Positions 10,447 to 22,200 are shown, numbered from the stretch's first letter. The stretch: DNA of 60,853 nt from Chara braunii (GCA_003427395.1 BFEA01000380.1:738287-799139), one strand, 5' to 3'. Numbers and translations are program-made. Notes: generated from the sequence alone by a model not told the origin.

Positions 10447-11540
10447 CAGAGTTCGCAACCAGGATTTTTAGGAATACCTGTAACTAAACTAACCACACAC
10501 TTTTCGAAAACCAACCAACCATGACCACTGTATACCTGGCCTACCGCACCTTTACCTACCTCCAACTGATCAAAAAAAAAAAACCGGGTACCTGTACCCG
10601 CCCATACTTGAACCTCTGTAGATTGTAACTGCCCGTGCCCGCCCTTGTTTTTTTTTTTTTTTTTAACCAACCATGGCTAACTGAACCCAAACCGTGTCTT
10701 AACCACCCGTACCATACCCAACCGAAATTTTCCTTACCCATGTTCAGCCGTACCCGTCCCCACCTACCCACAATTGTATGCACCTACCCGCGACCGTCCG
10801 CACTTGTTACCCACCCTCCCCTAACTGCCCCTAACTGCTCCTAACTATTCTAACCGCCCCTAAAACCCCCCAACCGACTCTAACTCCCCTCACAACCTTT
10901 GGGCTGTGGTCAGGGTCCAACAGTAATAGTTACTGCAACTGTTGTCGCAACTGCAACGATAGTCAGATGTGGTGCATCTGCTGCCGCCGCAGCAGATGCA
11001 ACCCCTCCAGCAACTGCAGAAATGATGTCAATGGAACAACTGCAGCAGATGTGGTGCATCTGCAGCCGCAGCAGCATATGCAACCCCTGCAGCAACTGCG
11101 GAAATGATGTCAATGCAACTCCTGCAGCAGCATATGCAATCCCTGCAGCAACTGCAAAAACAAAAACAAAAACGGGCCTACGACTTCAGATGGTGGGAAA
11201 GGGCGGGGGGGGAAGGGCTGGGAGGGGGGCAGGTGGGAATACAAGGGGTAGTGAACCACGGTTACCCGAGTGGATCCTCTACCCGCCCGTACCCGCCCCC
11301 CATTGTTTTTGTCTGGCCCCCGTACTTGTCCGTACCTGATTTAGTTTTATGTTTGGCTGGCCCTACCTGCCCGTGATCTTCATAAATACTAACTGTACCT
11401 ACCCATCATCTCCAGAAAAAACAAATTTGCCTGCCCATAACCAACCCCCCCTTCGGAAAGGGGCACCCAGACCTACCCCCCCGGCGGTTACAGTTGGGTG
11501 CGGTCGGGTACGGGTAACGGTTACCCATTTGCGCTCTCTG
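10447..11540. mobile_element. Non-autonomous hAT-type DNA transposon inside LINE A
   Basis: A 1094 bp insertion flanked by ATGTGCCT on both sides (10439-10446, 11541-11548), an 8 bp target duplication typical of hAT. The ends are imperfect inverted repeats: CAGAGTTCGCAA at the left and, on the other strand, CAGAGAGCGCAA at the right (10 of 12). The subterminal DNA is crowded with TACCC/GGGTA motifs, as hAT ends often are. No transposase is seen; the interior holds an imperfect minisatellite. It must have moved with enzyme from elsewhere. Strand cannot be assigned. Confidence 0.88.
10964..11160. repeat. 82 bp minisatellite inside the hAT element
   Basis: CAGATGTGGTGCATCTGC occurs at 10964 and 11046 with the following 60 bases well conserved, and a shortened third unit (from AGCAGCATATGCAA) follows. 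Low-complexity reading frames here (runs of Ala, Gln) are a by-product. Confidence 0.75.
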
Positions 11541-12383
11541 ATGTGCCTGCAAAAAATGAACTTTAGCCCCAGATTCAGAAAATGGGTGAACATATTTCAT
11601 AGAAGGGCAACCACTAACATAATGATGAATGGACACCTCACCCCCCCAATCCGGCTTCAAAGATCTGTAAGGCAAGGTGACCCCACCGCCCCGATCCTCT
11701 TTGTGCTCGTCATGGAAGCTCGGGCAACCATGATCCGAGTCAAACCGGACATACTTAGAATTGAGGTTCAGGAGCTGCCCTCACACCTCATTCCAGTTAC
11801 ATCCAGCTTCACCGATGATCTTACGATCTTGTTTACTGCCAATTGGGCATCCTTTCAAGTGGTGGCACACATGATTCATCTCTTTGAGGTAGCCGCAGAT
11901 ATGAAAGTCAATTGGGGAATACAAACGAAAGGATGGTGGCTCAACAACACAAACAACCTCCCCCCACACACCCCTTAAGTAGACTGAAAACCTAAGGAGG
12001 CCGCCACTAAATTCCTGGGAGTCAAACTCACTGCAAATAGTCCGCCCCGAGATCACTGTGATAAACTAGTCGATATGGCACTCCACTGCATGGGGACATG
12101 GAAAACGACCCATACATCATTGGTGGGTAGGGCGCTCGTGATAAACTATGCAATCTTCACGACAAAATGGTACAAAGTGGTCTTTTGGCAGCTCAACCGT
12201 AAACAACTCACAAGACTGAGACGAGTCACTACAACATACCTTTGGCGCGAAGACCACGAACAAACTGACTGCATCAGAAGAGTGGCATGGGATGTCATAA
12301 CACAACCACGCGCCAAAGGGGGGCTAGGAATAATCAACCCAAAGAACGAAATTAAAGTTCTGATCCTCAAAATTCTCGTTTGA

Positions 12384-13490
12384 CTGTTGTTGGGGCAACG
12401 ATATTCCATGGCAGGCATACACATGCATTCAAATCTCGGCCCTGGCCCCACAAACTGAGAACAATTCCCAAGTGCACCCGATGCAATGGCTGACCAATAA
12501 ACACTGGACTCTCCCAGACCTCCCTCGCACACGACGCAATAACACACCCACATCGACTGCAAAATGGGACCTTAGGACAAATCCACTATAAATCGTGTTC
12601 CTCACACTTTGGAGAGAATGAGGCTCATCTAAAAAACCGAACCGCTGAGATGGGATGAAATATGGAGACAACCCTTATTCGGCAACCAGTACCTCATGGA
12701 CCACAATGGCAACCAATTCTCTTTACACAACCACTCACGATGGCTCCCCTAAGCAAAGAAGGGACTGTACACAATCACGTACTCGTGGAACAACCAAACA
12801 AATTCATGGTATACCACACAGGAGGCTAAGGAGCTCCAACCCAAACAGACCCACATCAGAAACATAGAGGACAGCCTACAAGAGCTGCAAGAGGCGATTT
12901 CGCTAGCCCGGATCCCTGGACTGAAGAAGGGACCAATGCAGATGCAAGGGGATTGTGTAATTAGGGCAGATGACTGGCCGCTCCCAATGGTAGTCTACTA
13001 CATGAAAAGAGTCATGGCTCAATAGGTGTGGCTACACGCCTACACACCACGCCTGCCGGGGGAAAGATGGACACAGCTCACCTAGGACAAGGAGCTAGAC
13101 CACAGTAGACATCCCGATAGTTTGATGAGGATATGTGTTGTAAATAAACAAGATAAAGGCTAGATCCGTGTACGAGCCTGCCACCCCCATTAGCCAGCTA
13201 CCCTTCGACCCGCGGGAATGACAATGTGACATGAGTGGGAATAGAAAAATTCAAAATTCAAATATGGAAGTACACAGTCAAAAATGGTTACAAGCAGGCT
13301 AGAAAGGAAATACAAATCTTGGACCTAATCAAAGCGAGATGGGTCAGAGATGCTCAACTGAAAACAGAGGATCTTCATAAGCTCAACTGGAGCACTTACT
13401 CACATATATGACAGGCCAACTCCAGAGCCCTCCAATGGCAAATCGTCCATCAACTGCCATTTCGTCAAAATGAACATTGTTTATTTTTTG
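12384..13490 (+). pseudogene. LINE A ORF2 C-terminal region
   Basis: Heavily interrupted continuation of ORF2. Recognisable pieces include WRQPLFGNQYLMDHNG, GLYTITYSWNN and, near 13265, WKYTVKNGYKQAR, the motif that precedes the zinc-binding end in plant L1 ORF2 proteins; then LQWQIVHQL, equivalent to WQILHRCL in LINE B. The zinc-binding cysteines themselves are lost, apparently at the retro-insertion. Confidence 0.6.
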
Positions 13491-13989
13491 AACGAAATTG
13501 AAACCGCCTGCGCGGCGCAGCGCTGTGCTACCGGGAGCGTTGCGCCCCGCCCTGGGTTATGACATCGCACAGGTGGGTCGTGGTGAAGGCACGCGGCAGC
13601 GATGGTGGCCATCTCTTCTCTCAACCGGGCGCTTTGCGCACGCGCAGGTGACCGGAGGCGCTTGTGCACGCCACGTCACAAGCTGAGGTGGCGGATGGAC
13701 TAACTCCTGTTGGCTTTTTTTCTTATGGGAGTTCCACGTTTCACTCCATTGCTGCTGTGTTTTTGCACTTGGCATATGGCCTGAGAGGCGTTGGCTACGT
13801 CGACGCCTGTGGAGTACAGTGGAGTCAGCCCTTGGTAAACTGAAGTGCGAGTGCAGTGGCGACTCCAATCATGAGGAAGTGGGTGTATCAGCATAATCAA
13901 GGCGCTGCCCGGCATCAGCAACGGGGTGCTGATCATCACCAACACCACTATCAACAGGGCGTGGTTCGACACCATTATCACAGTAAGGG

Positions 13990-14496
13990 TTCGTCATCAT
14001 AATCAAGGTGTTGCTCATTATCATCATCATCATCATCATCATCATCACCATCATCATCGACAGGGCGTGGTTCGACATCATCATCACGATAATGTTTCGT
14101 CATCAGCATCAGGTGTCATCAGACTCATCACCATCATCAGCACCAGGGTGCCACTCGTCGTCAACATCACGGCGTGGGTCGCGTCATTATCGACTCTGCT
14201 CATCATGATGATCATCATCATCAGTTCATCTTCATAGGGCGCCGCAGGGGCTTCTCGTTATCATCATCATCATTATTAATAGTTCATCATTAGAGGGTGT
14301 TGTTGGCGAAGCTCGTTGTCATAGAGCGTTGCTCACCGTTATCATCATCACCATTTGGCTGTCATCAAAGGTACTCGTCATTAGCACCATCATCATCCTT
14401 TTGTCATCACAGGGCGTTGTGCATCATCATCATCATCATCATCAATGTCATCATCATCATTATCATCATTATCATCATCATCATCATCATCATCGA

Positions 14497-14539
<43 letters not shown>

Positions 14540-14720
14540 TTGTAATCATAAGGCCCCGTTGGTGCTGCTCTTCAGTATGATCAGCATCATCATTCTGTCT
14601 TCATTTTCATCATTACTTTCATCATCATCATTTTGTCATCATTAGATGTTGCTCTTCAAGGCATTGTTTGCCTTTCACATCAGCAGGTGAGTTGGTCGTC
14701 ACCATCATCCTCATCATCAT
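13990..14720. repeat. CAT/ATC trinucleotide repeat field
   Basis: Long interrupted runs of CAT on the plus strand, densest at 14012-14055 and 14420-14540. All three frames are open in places (poly-His, poly-Ser, poly-Ile), a consequence of the repeat and not a gene. Confidence 0.95.
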
Positions 14721-14889
14721 CATCTTCAGCAAATAAAAAAACAAAAAATATTATCTACGATTATCATTTATAATTTTTAGAAATTTCTGATTTTTCCACT
14801 CATATCTTAGGAATTTTATTTCCTAAAACTCCTAAGGATCGTTTTTTATTTTCTCCACTATTAAGTTTTGATTCCCCTTTGGGCGCACT

Positions 14890-15620
14890 AATGAATTATT
14901 AAGGAGGAAAGCTCTAGTTTGCAGGGGCTTCACAAGGTGGGGGGTGAAATGCCCTGGAGGGAGTGGGGGCAGATTTTTTGGGGATGCCGTATTCTGGGGC
15001 TGGGAGAGATGATGAGCTGACATCATATCCCAGCGGAGGCAGATAGGGGTGAGGGGTTGGCTGCGACATACTTTGGGTGGAATTGGATGCCTTAGTGGAA
15101 GTAGCGAGAGGAAGCAAGTATGTCCTAAGTTGGGGCCGATAAGGAGAGCTTGTGATCAGGGCAGTCCTTTACGGTGGAGGCAGCGGAGGGACATGGGGAG
15201 ATTGAGGGTAGGGTGAGGAAGTAATCCACAGCAACATCCGTAATTCTGATTCTCGTCTCAAACGTAAACAAATTACTTTTGGTGGGGTGGTGGGTTGGTT
15301 CTGAGGGGGAGAGCTCTACTCTGCAAGGGCTTCACAAGGAGGGAGGTGATTGCCCTGAAGAGAGACGGGGCAAATTTGTTGGGATGCTCTATTCTGGGGC
15401 TGGGGGAGATGTATGGGTCGGCATCATATCCCAGCGGTGGCAGATAAGGGCAAGGGGTTGGAAGAGGCATACTTTGGGTGAGAATTGGATGCCTTTGTGG
15501 GAGTAGAGGGGGGAAAACGGGTCTGTCCCAAGTTGGGGCCGATGAGGAGTGTTCGTGATCAGGGGCAGTCCTTGTCGGTGAAGGCAGCGGTGGGGCAAGG
15601 GGATGACGGGAAAAGGGGGG
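14890..15620. repeat. 402 bp two-copy tandem duplication
   Basis: GGCTTCACAAGG at 14926 and 15328 with matching flanks over about 300 bases (shared phrases CATATCCCAGCGG and AAGTTGGGGCCGAT). No coding sense. A further weak duplication follows at about 15770-16030. Confidence 0.75.
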
Positions 15621-16204
15621 ATTTTTATATCCTTTGCTTGTATTTGGTTGGGAGTCTTGGGACTTTTTCTGATTCTTTCTAGAATTTTCAAAACAAGCAC
15701 CCTTGTTATTCCTGGTAGTTTGAAGAATCTTTCAGGACTCTGAGGGACTGTTGGTGGTTTGTACGAAGCTGCACTGGAATTAGACTGTTATATTCAGGAT
15801 CCGTGGTTGTTCCATGCCAGAACGACACTGGCAAGAGTCGGGGTGATGCCCTATAACTTGTCGAAGGTGAGGGCATGAGGCCTTGTAGAAAGATCTGGAG
15901 ATGCTATGTGGGGGCATCCTAAGGGATAGTTGGAGGTTGCTGACACAGGACGACACTGGTCGGAGTTGGAGTGAGCCGTGTTGCTCTGTAACCTAGCGGA
16001 TAGGGGGCGTGAGGTCTGGATGAGTTTGTCAGAGAATGAAGTCAATTTTGGTGAGCTTTATTATGATCTGTTGGAAATTCCTTAGATACTTGAGTGTTCA
16101 GAGATGTGCGGTGGATTTCAGGAGGTGTTTAGCGATCGTAAAAAATGATTCGTAGTTTTCTCATCATCTTTCCTGATTTTTAGTAGCTTGTTCATGATCT
16201 TGGA

Positions 16205-16345
16205 GGAATCTCTCAAGCCAAAACCGGGTAATGACCCTGGTACCTTAATTTGCTCATAAATTGTTTTTACGTGTCTTCATATGGGACGCTGGGCCCAATT
16301 CCCAGCACGTGCTGCTCCCCACGAATAGATTGGAGCATGTCTTCC

Positions 16346-16380
<35 letters not shown>
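16205..16380 (+). repeat. SINE-B copy 2 with poly(A) tail
   Basis: AGCCAAAACCGGGTAATG, then GGGACGCTGGGCCCAATTCC, CAGCACGTGCTGCTCCCCAC, GAATAGATTGGAGCATG and a long A run. One of the best ends of this family; its poly(A) abuts the target duplication at 16381. Confidence 0.8.
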
Positions 16381-16383
<3 letters not shown>

Positions 16384-16680
16384 GAAATTGAATATTGGGA
16401 TGATGAGGTGCGCCCATCAAGAATCGCGGTTGTCGAAGCGATCATAGCAAATACGCCCACTGCATGGAAGGAACCTAAACAAATACTGGTAAAAGAACCG
16501 GAAGAGACCAAATGAAATCACCTTGCCAATAACTTCCGTTCAATATGGGTGCACAATGTAGAGAGATTCTGCGAACTGGATCAACACAACCAGCTATATT
16601 TGGCAGCTAACTCAAAAGTGGAAACTATGGCTGAACACAGAACACCAATGGCAACGACTACCACGTGACCATTTCACCTT
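16381..16680 (+). pseudogene. Probable LINE A remnant beyond the insertion
   Basis: After the target duplication a frame reads NEIEYWDDEVRPSRIAVVEA and about 30 more residues before a stop. By position it should be the ORF2 end of LINE A, but I cannot align it to LINE B, so the assignment rests on the target duplication alone. Confidence 0.35.
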
Positions 16681-16685
16681 TTTGT

Positions 16686-16718
<33 letters not shown>

Positions 16719-16727
16719 TGTTTTTTT
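16681..16727 (-). other. A-rich 3' tail of LINE C
   Basis: On the minus strand AAAAAC/AAAAC repeats form a degraded poly(A), marking the 3' end of LINE C. It abuts the remnant of LINE A, so the two LINEs are tail to tail. Confidence 0.65.
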
Positions 16728-19158
16728 AAACGGGCCCAATGCCCAAGGCTGATATTACGAATAAAAAGATTGGGTCCGGGGTCCTCACAGTCTACCCAGA
16801 GTAACCGGACCAAACAGGCTCAGAACGGGGCTTAGCGTCCCTTATATGAAAATGATGATGATGCTAATGAACTTCTGCTGATTCTATGTCTCTTGAATAG
16901 CAGAATTCTCATAATTGTTTGATTGACCATTGACATGCCTCTTTAGCTCTGTAAAGAGCCGCCTGATAATCCTAGAAATCCTAGCTTTCCGAATAGTTTT
17001 CTTGCCACCCTTGTTGTCTCAATGATTTTCTAATTAACCTCCCCAGGCCAAGTTACAAGCCGACGTAGTATTCCACAACTAATCTACTTGATAAACCTTT
17101 TCCTCTGAACAAAGATTAGGATCATCATGGTCATACCACGATATAGGAACTATAGATAATGAAGAAGGGGAATGGGATCTGGAAAATCTTCCACAGGACG
17201 CAAAGGTAAGGTTTGATCCCCCAATGGTCAGTTTTCAAATACTAAACGATAATTTCTGCAAACCTCTTCATCTTTCTTGCCTTTCAATCCTTCCCAAACA
17301 ACCTTTCCAAGTTTCCCTCCCTGATCCCCCTCAAACCAACATCTATTAAAGTTTTGAATATGTTTGAGAATTTTACTTCTTATTGATAGATGTTATATTT
17401 TTCTTTTCGTCCGTTCCCATTTAGAAGAAATGTCCAATTGAATTTGTTGTTTAATTGAGTCTGTGAATTTTGGCCTATCAAGACGAACTTCTTCCTATTC
17501 ATAGGTACACCTTCTCTTCCAAACACTCCAAAGAATCGCTTTTCTCCCTGGAATCAAAATGTTTTCTGTAAACTCATCTAAGGGTCCTGGGACCCAGGTT
17601 TCTAATAATATTGTCCTCCAACCCCATGGTCATGGAGTGATTGTCTCTATTTGTCTCCAGATGCGATCTCACCATCTCCATAGTCAAACAGCCCCCGAAC
17701 ACTACATAAAAACGTGCTCAATTGTTTCAGGGATCAGTTTTGAGGGAAAGGTCAACCTGCAGAACTTACACTAGGGAACGATTAATCCTTTTTGTTTCCG
17801 TAAAATTCTATCTATGAGACAATCATTAGTAGGGAGGCACCTGTGTTCACTTTGCCATTGAAGTGAGGTTATCTTTGTTGGTCTTGTCTTTGTATCTTTG
17901 AACCACTTGATTGGGCTAAGGTCCTTTTTAGCTCACGTTGATTTTTGGTCTTAGCATCATATAAGTGGATTTTACTGTTAAAGAATGCAGAGTTCGTTTG
18001 TAATTTATTCCTTTGCTGCCTTGGTTATTCCAAGTCCAGTATATTAGGTCAAGATCCAAATAAGAGATGAGAGATGAAAGTTGAGGGTCTGAAGGCTATT
18101 AAAGAATTTTCTCTTAGCAATATCCGAATTCTGAAGATCTGGTAATTTTCACCAATTTGATCTTTTCCTGTTGATTAGGTATAACTGAGTTATCTTGTGC
18201 TAGATCAAAAAGAGTCAGGAGAATATCCCCGTTACTAAATATGACCACGATATTGCCAATTACATTCATATGACCTTTGATTGCCACTCATTAGTTTATC
18301 ATGAATTTAGGGTCATTTCGCAGGATGCGAAACCATTCTAAAGGAATTAAATCTATTATCATTTTCAAGTTTTCAAAGATATGGTGGCAATATCTCAATT
18401 GGTCTTGTAGATCCATTATTGTCTTCAAATCATTGCTTATTGGATTTCACATGTCTTTTACTCTTAGGACTCCTTTCCTTACCCAACTTTTCTACGGGGA
18501 GTCCATACAGTGAAGAAAATTTCCTTGCGAATCTTTGATTCATCTGTTATGAAAAATGGGTTGTTGACACACTTCCTCTCATCTTTCTGGCGCTAGTTTA
18601 TCTGATAGGGGTAGTCTCCATGTTTTAAGCAAAGTGATTAAGAGCAAATCCTTACACAAGTCACTTCGTGTTGCTTGTCGATATGATTGTATTTGATTAT
18701 TGTATTCCTCTTTAAAGGGACCAGACATTATTTATGGAGTAGGGGGAGCTAACCTCCTAATTTGTTCCCATGCAAGAGCGCACCATAAGGTTTGAGGACT
18801 AAAAAGCGGGTATTAGAAAGAGTTGATGCTTGAGTGACTGGGTTTATAATGCCCAAACTCCTCTGGATTTTGGTTGGATCACTGATTGCCAAGCAACACG
18901 ACTAATAACGTTTTGATATTCATGGTTACCTCTAAAAAAAAAAACTCTTAATTGCTGTTGGAATACTTTAATGGTCTTTTTGTCTATGCCCCATATTGTT
19001 GACTTATACCATATTGAGGTCAGGACAACATTGTTGATGACTAATGTGCGTCCTAGTAGTGAGGTGTGTTTATTTTTTCACAATTCTAACTTTGTTTGTG
19101 CTTGTTGAACAATCAATTCATTGTTCGTTTTAGGTTTGTCTTCTGCTGCTAAGGAGAT
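16728..19158 (-). pseudogene. LINE C ORF2 C-terminal portion and 3' region, decayed
   Basis: About 2.4 kb between the RT and the tail, where the rest of ORF2 is expected. No frame stays open for more than about 70 residues and I recognise no conserved motif. No other gene is visible. Confidence 0.4.
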
Positions 19159-19700
19159 TTATAACACTCTGATGGGTTGATCTTTAAACAACCATTTAAT
19201 ATTAGGTTGTTCTGGAAGTCTCACACCTTGGTGGTGGATCCACCATCCTAGTGTTTTGCTACCCCAGTTAACCTTCATGTTTGATAAAAGGCAAAAACGT
19301 TCCATCAATTCCTGTATTGCTAATAAATTTTCATGAGATGCATCTACCATTAATGACAGATCATCTGCAACGAGGGAACACACTAGGATTGTATCGTCTG
19401 GAATAGATGTGATTGGAATCCTTTTGATATCTTTACGTACTCGTAAATTGAGTGCAAGAGCTTCCATAACGATGACGAAGAGGAATGGGACAATCAGATT
19501 TCCTTGTCTTACTGATTGGTACAGTGCAATAGGACGGGCCACATTGCCATTTACCATTACCCTGGTTGTTGCTTTCATGTGTAAAATTTTGACCCATCTT
19601 CGAAAGCATGGGCCAAAATTAATTTTTTCGAGACACTTATCGAGAAAAAATCAGTCCAAATGATCATAAGCTTTTTCAAAATCCATGAAAATTAAAGTTG
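19159..19700 (-). pseudogene. LINE C reverse transcriptase core
   Basis: Reads DFEKAYDHLD, then a TGA where Trp is usual (near 19653), then FLDKCLEKINFGPCFRRWV, MVNGN, YQSVRQGNLIVPFLFV, MEALALNLR, and the catalytic SLVADDLSLMVD, then MKVNWGSKTLGWW. This is the palm of a non-LTR RT with the A and C boxes in place. It stops after DQPIRVL. Similar order and wording to LINE A and B, but clearly diverged. Confidence 0.88.
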
Positions 19701-19952
19701 TGTTGTACTTTGACTGACGTGTGATCTTTATAAGTTTATTTATTAAAATAACATTGTCTTGTATACTTTATCATATATAAATTATGTTTGTGCTAGGTGG
19801 ATAATATCTGCTATGATTCTGGTCATTCGATCAACTAAATTAAATGCCTGCGCCACTAACTTGTAAACTACTATTAGCAAGGTTATAGGCGGATAGTTTC
19901 TGATGTTAGTCTTTTCACCCTTCTTGTATTTAAAACCTCTTGTCCTACTAAC

Positions 19953-20501
19953 TCACTCATATCTCCCGAATCTCATACATCTTGGTAAAAATCCATTAAG
20001 TCTTGAGAAATTGAGTCCCACATTGATTCCCAGAACTCGTTTGGTAAGCCATCTAAACCCGATGTTTTTTTTTTCCTCCATTAGCATTAGGGTTTTCCAA
20101 ATTTCATCTTTGGAGATCGGTTTTTCTATCATTTCCTTTTGCTCGTTTGATAATGATTTTGTGAGGGGAAGCAAAAAATCACCAACTTCAGTGTTACATT
20201 GATCTTGGGGGATGTTCGCGTTTTCAGACTTAAAGAGACATTTAAAGAAATCTCGAGCTATCTTAGTGCTAGCTGCGGTTGAGATAGCCCACGGTGCATT
20301 TCTGTTGTTAGGGTCAGCTAGGGCTTCAATGATGGTCCTGCCTGTTCTGGCTCTCGCCATAGCAAAGAAACGTGCATTCATTGCCCCTTCCATTTGATGA
20401 ATTATGAGTTTCCCTCTAATCCTCAGTCCTTGCCACTGATACTCCATGTGAGTCAATAATTGGTCTTCTAGTTCTTGTATTTCTTTAGCAAGAAGCTCCA
20501 A
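19953..20501 (-). pseudogene. LINE C ORF2 linker between endonuclease and RT
   Basis: An open stretch with FFAMARARTGRTIIEALAD, matching the FFRKVKAR.R segment before RT in LINEs A and B, then LLPLTKSLSNEQKEMIEKPI, SKDEIWKTLMLMEEKKNIGF (usual: DDEKTLGLDGFPKEF). Non-catalytic linker; the frame is lost at its C-terminal end. Confidence 0.75.
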
Positions 20502-20660
20502 ATGCTATTGCTCTTCTGACTCGTTTCCATTTGTTGTAATTCTTGGATTCTATTATGGAGTTGTATTTCTTTTTAATGTTTTTGAGTTGCTAATAACTTA
20601 GAATATTCATTGCATTTACAGCCCAGAAAGGCTAGTAGGTCGTTGTTGAACCAATGAATG

Positions 20661-21405
20661 TTATCGTTTATCCGGGTTTCTATTGTTTCCAGAAATCCCA
20701 AACATCCTGCAGATATTGTCTGAAAGACTGAAAGTATCGTTTTTTAGATGGGAAGTGTTGAGTTTATAATATCCTTTACGTTGAATCAGATCTGGCTTCT
20801 TACGAAATGAAAAGACCGTCGCACACATCGCATGATCTAGACCTGGGTAAGGACTACATGATAATATTTCAGCTAACTGTAGTGCTCCCTGTAATTCGTC
20901 TGATACTAAAATAAGATCTATTCTGAATTTAGTGGATTGTCTCAGTTGACTCTTCTGAAACATGTGAACGTTTTTTATCGTGGATTGAGCCTCCATAATG
21001 AATCAAAAACATTGAGTGTATGACAAAGGTTAGATATAATCATTTCATCCTTTTCCACCTAGCCTGGGCATGGGGAGATCAGGAACCGCATTGAAATCCT
21101 CTGCTATGATCACCGGGATACACAACAGGAGCCGGGGAAGAAGAGATTCAAAAAATGTTTGTCGGTCTCCAATATCATTAGGCCCCTATACACTGTGGAC
21201 GACAAAAAATGTTTTTCGATCTCCAATATCAGTAGGCCCCTGTACACTATCGGTCTCCAATATCATTAGGCCCCTATAAAATGTTTGTCGGTCTCCAATT
21301 CCAAAAATGTTTGTCGGTCTCCAATATCATTAGGCCCCTATACACTGGGGAAGAAGAGATTCAAAAAATGTTTGTCGGTCTCCAATATCATTAGGCCCCT
21401 ATACA
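20661..21405 (-). pseudogene. LINE C endonuclease, with internal tandem amplification
   Basis: C-terminal motifs are in 20996-20661: KFRIDLILVSDELQGAL and CSPYPGLDHAMCATVFSF (the SDH region), then YYKLNTSHLKND. Farther upstream on the minus strand VYGPND-like and IIAEDFNAVPDLP (normally GDFN) are readable at about 21190-21070, with stops. The stretch encoding GPNDIGDRQTFFESLL is the unit repeated in 21127-21405. Confidence 0.75.
21127..21405. repeat. Tandem amplification of a LINE endonuclease segment
   Basis: Units of about 58 bp built on AAGAAGAGATTCAAAAAATG, TTTGTCGGTCTCCAATATCA and TTAGGCCCCTATACACTG, complete and partial copies, running into the assembly gap and reappearing at 21641-21710. 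The unit is coding sequence of LINE C. Confidence 0.85.
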
Positions 21406-21640
21406 NNNNNNNNNNNNNNNNNNNNNNNNNNNNNNNNNNNNNNNNNNNNNNNNNNNNNNNNNNNNNNNNNNNNNNNNNNNNNNNNNNNNNNNNNNNNNNN
21501 NNNNNNNNNNNNNNNNNNNNNNNNNNNNNNNNNNNNNNNNNNNNNNNNNNNNNNNNNNNNNNNNNNNNNNNNNNNNNNNNNNNNNNNNNNNNNNNNNNNN
21601 NNNNNNNNNNNNNNNNNNNNNNNNNNNNNNNNNNNNNNNN
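21406..21640. other. Assembly gap (235 N)
   Basis: Run of N inside the 58 bp tandem array; the same unit flanks it on both sides, so the gap very probably hides more units. Confidence 0.99.
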
Positions 21641-21762
21641 AAGAAGAGATTCAAAAAATGTTTGTCAGTCTCCAATATCAGCAGGAGCTGGGGAAGAAGA
21701 GATTCAAAATCCAACCGACCAATTGCATTCTAGTACAGGATGATCCCACATCGAACTTCGCC

Positions 21763-21801
<39 letters not shown>

Positions 21802-22200
21802 TTCAACCCTGCCATCTCACCCTCCTCATCTACCTCCCCTCACCTCCCCGTGCCCTCACCCATCTCTTTCCACGCCCTCAAGCTGTATGCCGCCCAAACA
21901 TGGACTCCCTTCCGAAGGAACTGAGAATCTCAACCAGGGTCAGAAGGAACAGCAGCACGGATTGGTCACATGGTGTGAAGTGTGCAGTTCGAACACAGCA
22001 TGCTGAGCATGGTGAATGTAAGACTGAGACATCAGAGTCTCAAAAGGCTCGTACGGATACCATCTCACAGCTCCAATACATAGCCTTATGGGACTCCCAG
22101 CGCACTGGAAGGGTCATGCACAATCACTGGCGACACAAACACCGAGTTCATGAGGCCTCGACACAATGAACACTATGTAACTGTCGACATCATAAGTTGG
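21641..22200 (+). other. Repeat remnant, poly(C) and an unassigned frame
   Basis: One array unit (21641-21710), then about 39 consecutive C (21762-21800), a C/T-rich stretch, and an 89-residue open frame (21900-22169, starting MDSLPKELRIST, Thr/Ser/His/Arg-rich) with no motif I recognise. I do not claim a gene. Confidence 0.5.

Larger units (their letters stand above)
9692..12383 (+). pseudogene. LINE A reverse transcriptase, split by a DNA transposon
   Basis: First half (9692-10446): KTFFRKVKARGRQRTVTSL, the L1 landmark DDEKTLGLDSFPKEF, then NYRPITLLSVPYKIVSK and the catalytic A box FIDFEKAYDHVDW. A TGA interrupts at about 10036. Second half (11541-12383): LQKMNFSPRFRKWV, RLQRSVRQGDPTAPILFVLV, the catalytic SFTDDLTIL box and MKVNWGIQTKGWW. 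Removing the inserted element plus one 8 bp target copy (1102 bp) brings both halves into the same reading frame, which confirms a secondary insertion. Both Asp boxes are present, but stops make the gene dead. Confidence 0.9.
8570..13502 (+). mobile_element. LINE A, L1-like non-LTR retrotransposon, degraded
   Basis: Carries an apurinic-type endonuclease, then RT, then the C-terminal region of L1-like ORF2, all with many stops. Closely parallel to LINE B (24120-35640) but a separate copy. Missing its N-terminal endonuclease residues and ORF1. Interrupted by a hAT-like element (10447-11540) and bounded at the 3' side by a retro-insertion at 13503. A short remnant seems to resume at 16381. Confidence 0.85.
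13503..16380 (+). mobile_element. 2.9 kb poly(A) retro-insertion with 12 bp target duplication
   Basis: AACGAAATTGAA lies on both sides (13491-13502 and 16381-16392) and the insert ends in about 34 A, preceded by a SINE-B copy. Poly(A) plus a 12 bp duplication is the signature of target-primed reverse transcription. The insert has no recognisable protein: it begins GC-rich, then CAT repeats (about 13990-14720), then a 402 bp tandem duplication, then SINE-B. It may be one long non-coding retro-copy or several nested events. Confidence 0.7.
16681..21405 (-). mobile_element. LINE C, L1-like non-LTR retrotransposon, degraded, minus strand
   Basis: Endonuclease end (21390-20661), linker (20501-19953), RT (about 19690-19159) and a long 3' portion ending in an A-rich tail, seen on the plus strand as T-rich 16681-16727 with TTTTTG repeats. 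Different enough from LINEs A and B to be another lineage or a much older copy. 5' end lost in the amplified, gapped region. Confidence 0.8.

Noticed and set aside
14093-14130. Minus-strand CTGATGACGAAAC as a hammerhead
   Set aside because: No stem II between the two core boxes; it arises inside a CAT/TCA repeat field.
18301-18513. 70-residue frame as a gene in the LINE C 3' region
   Set aside because: Antisense to the LINE, no motif, AT-rich.
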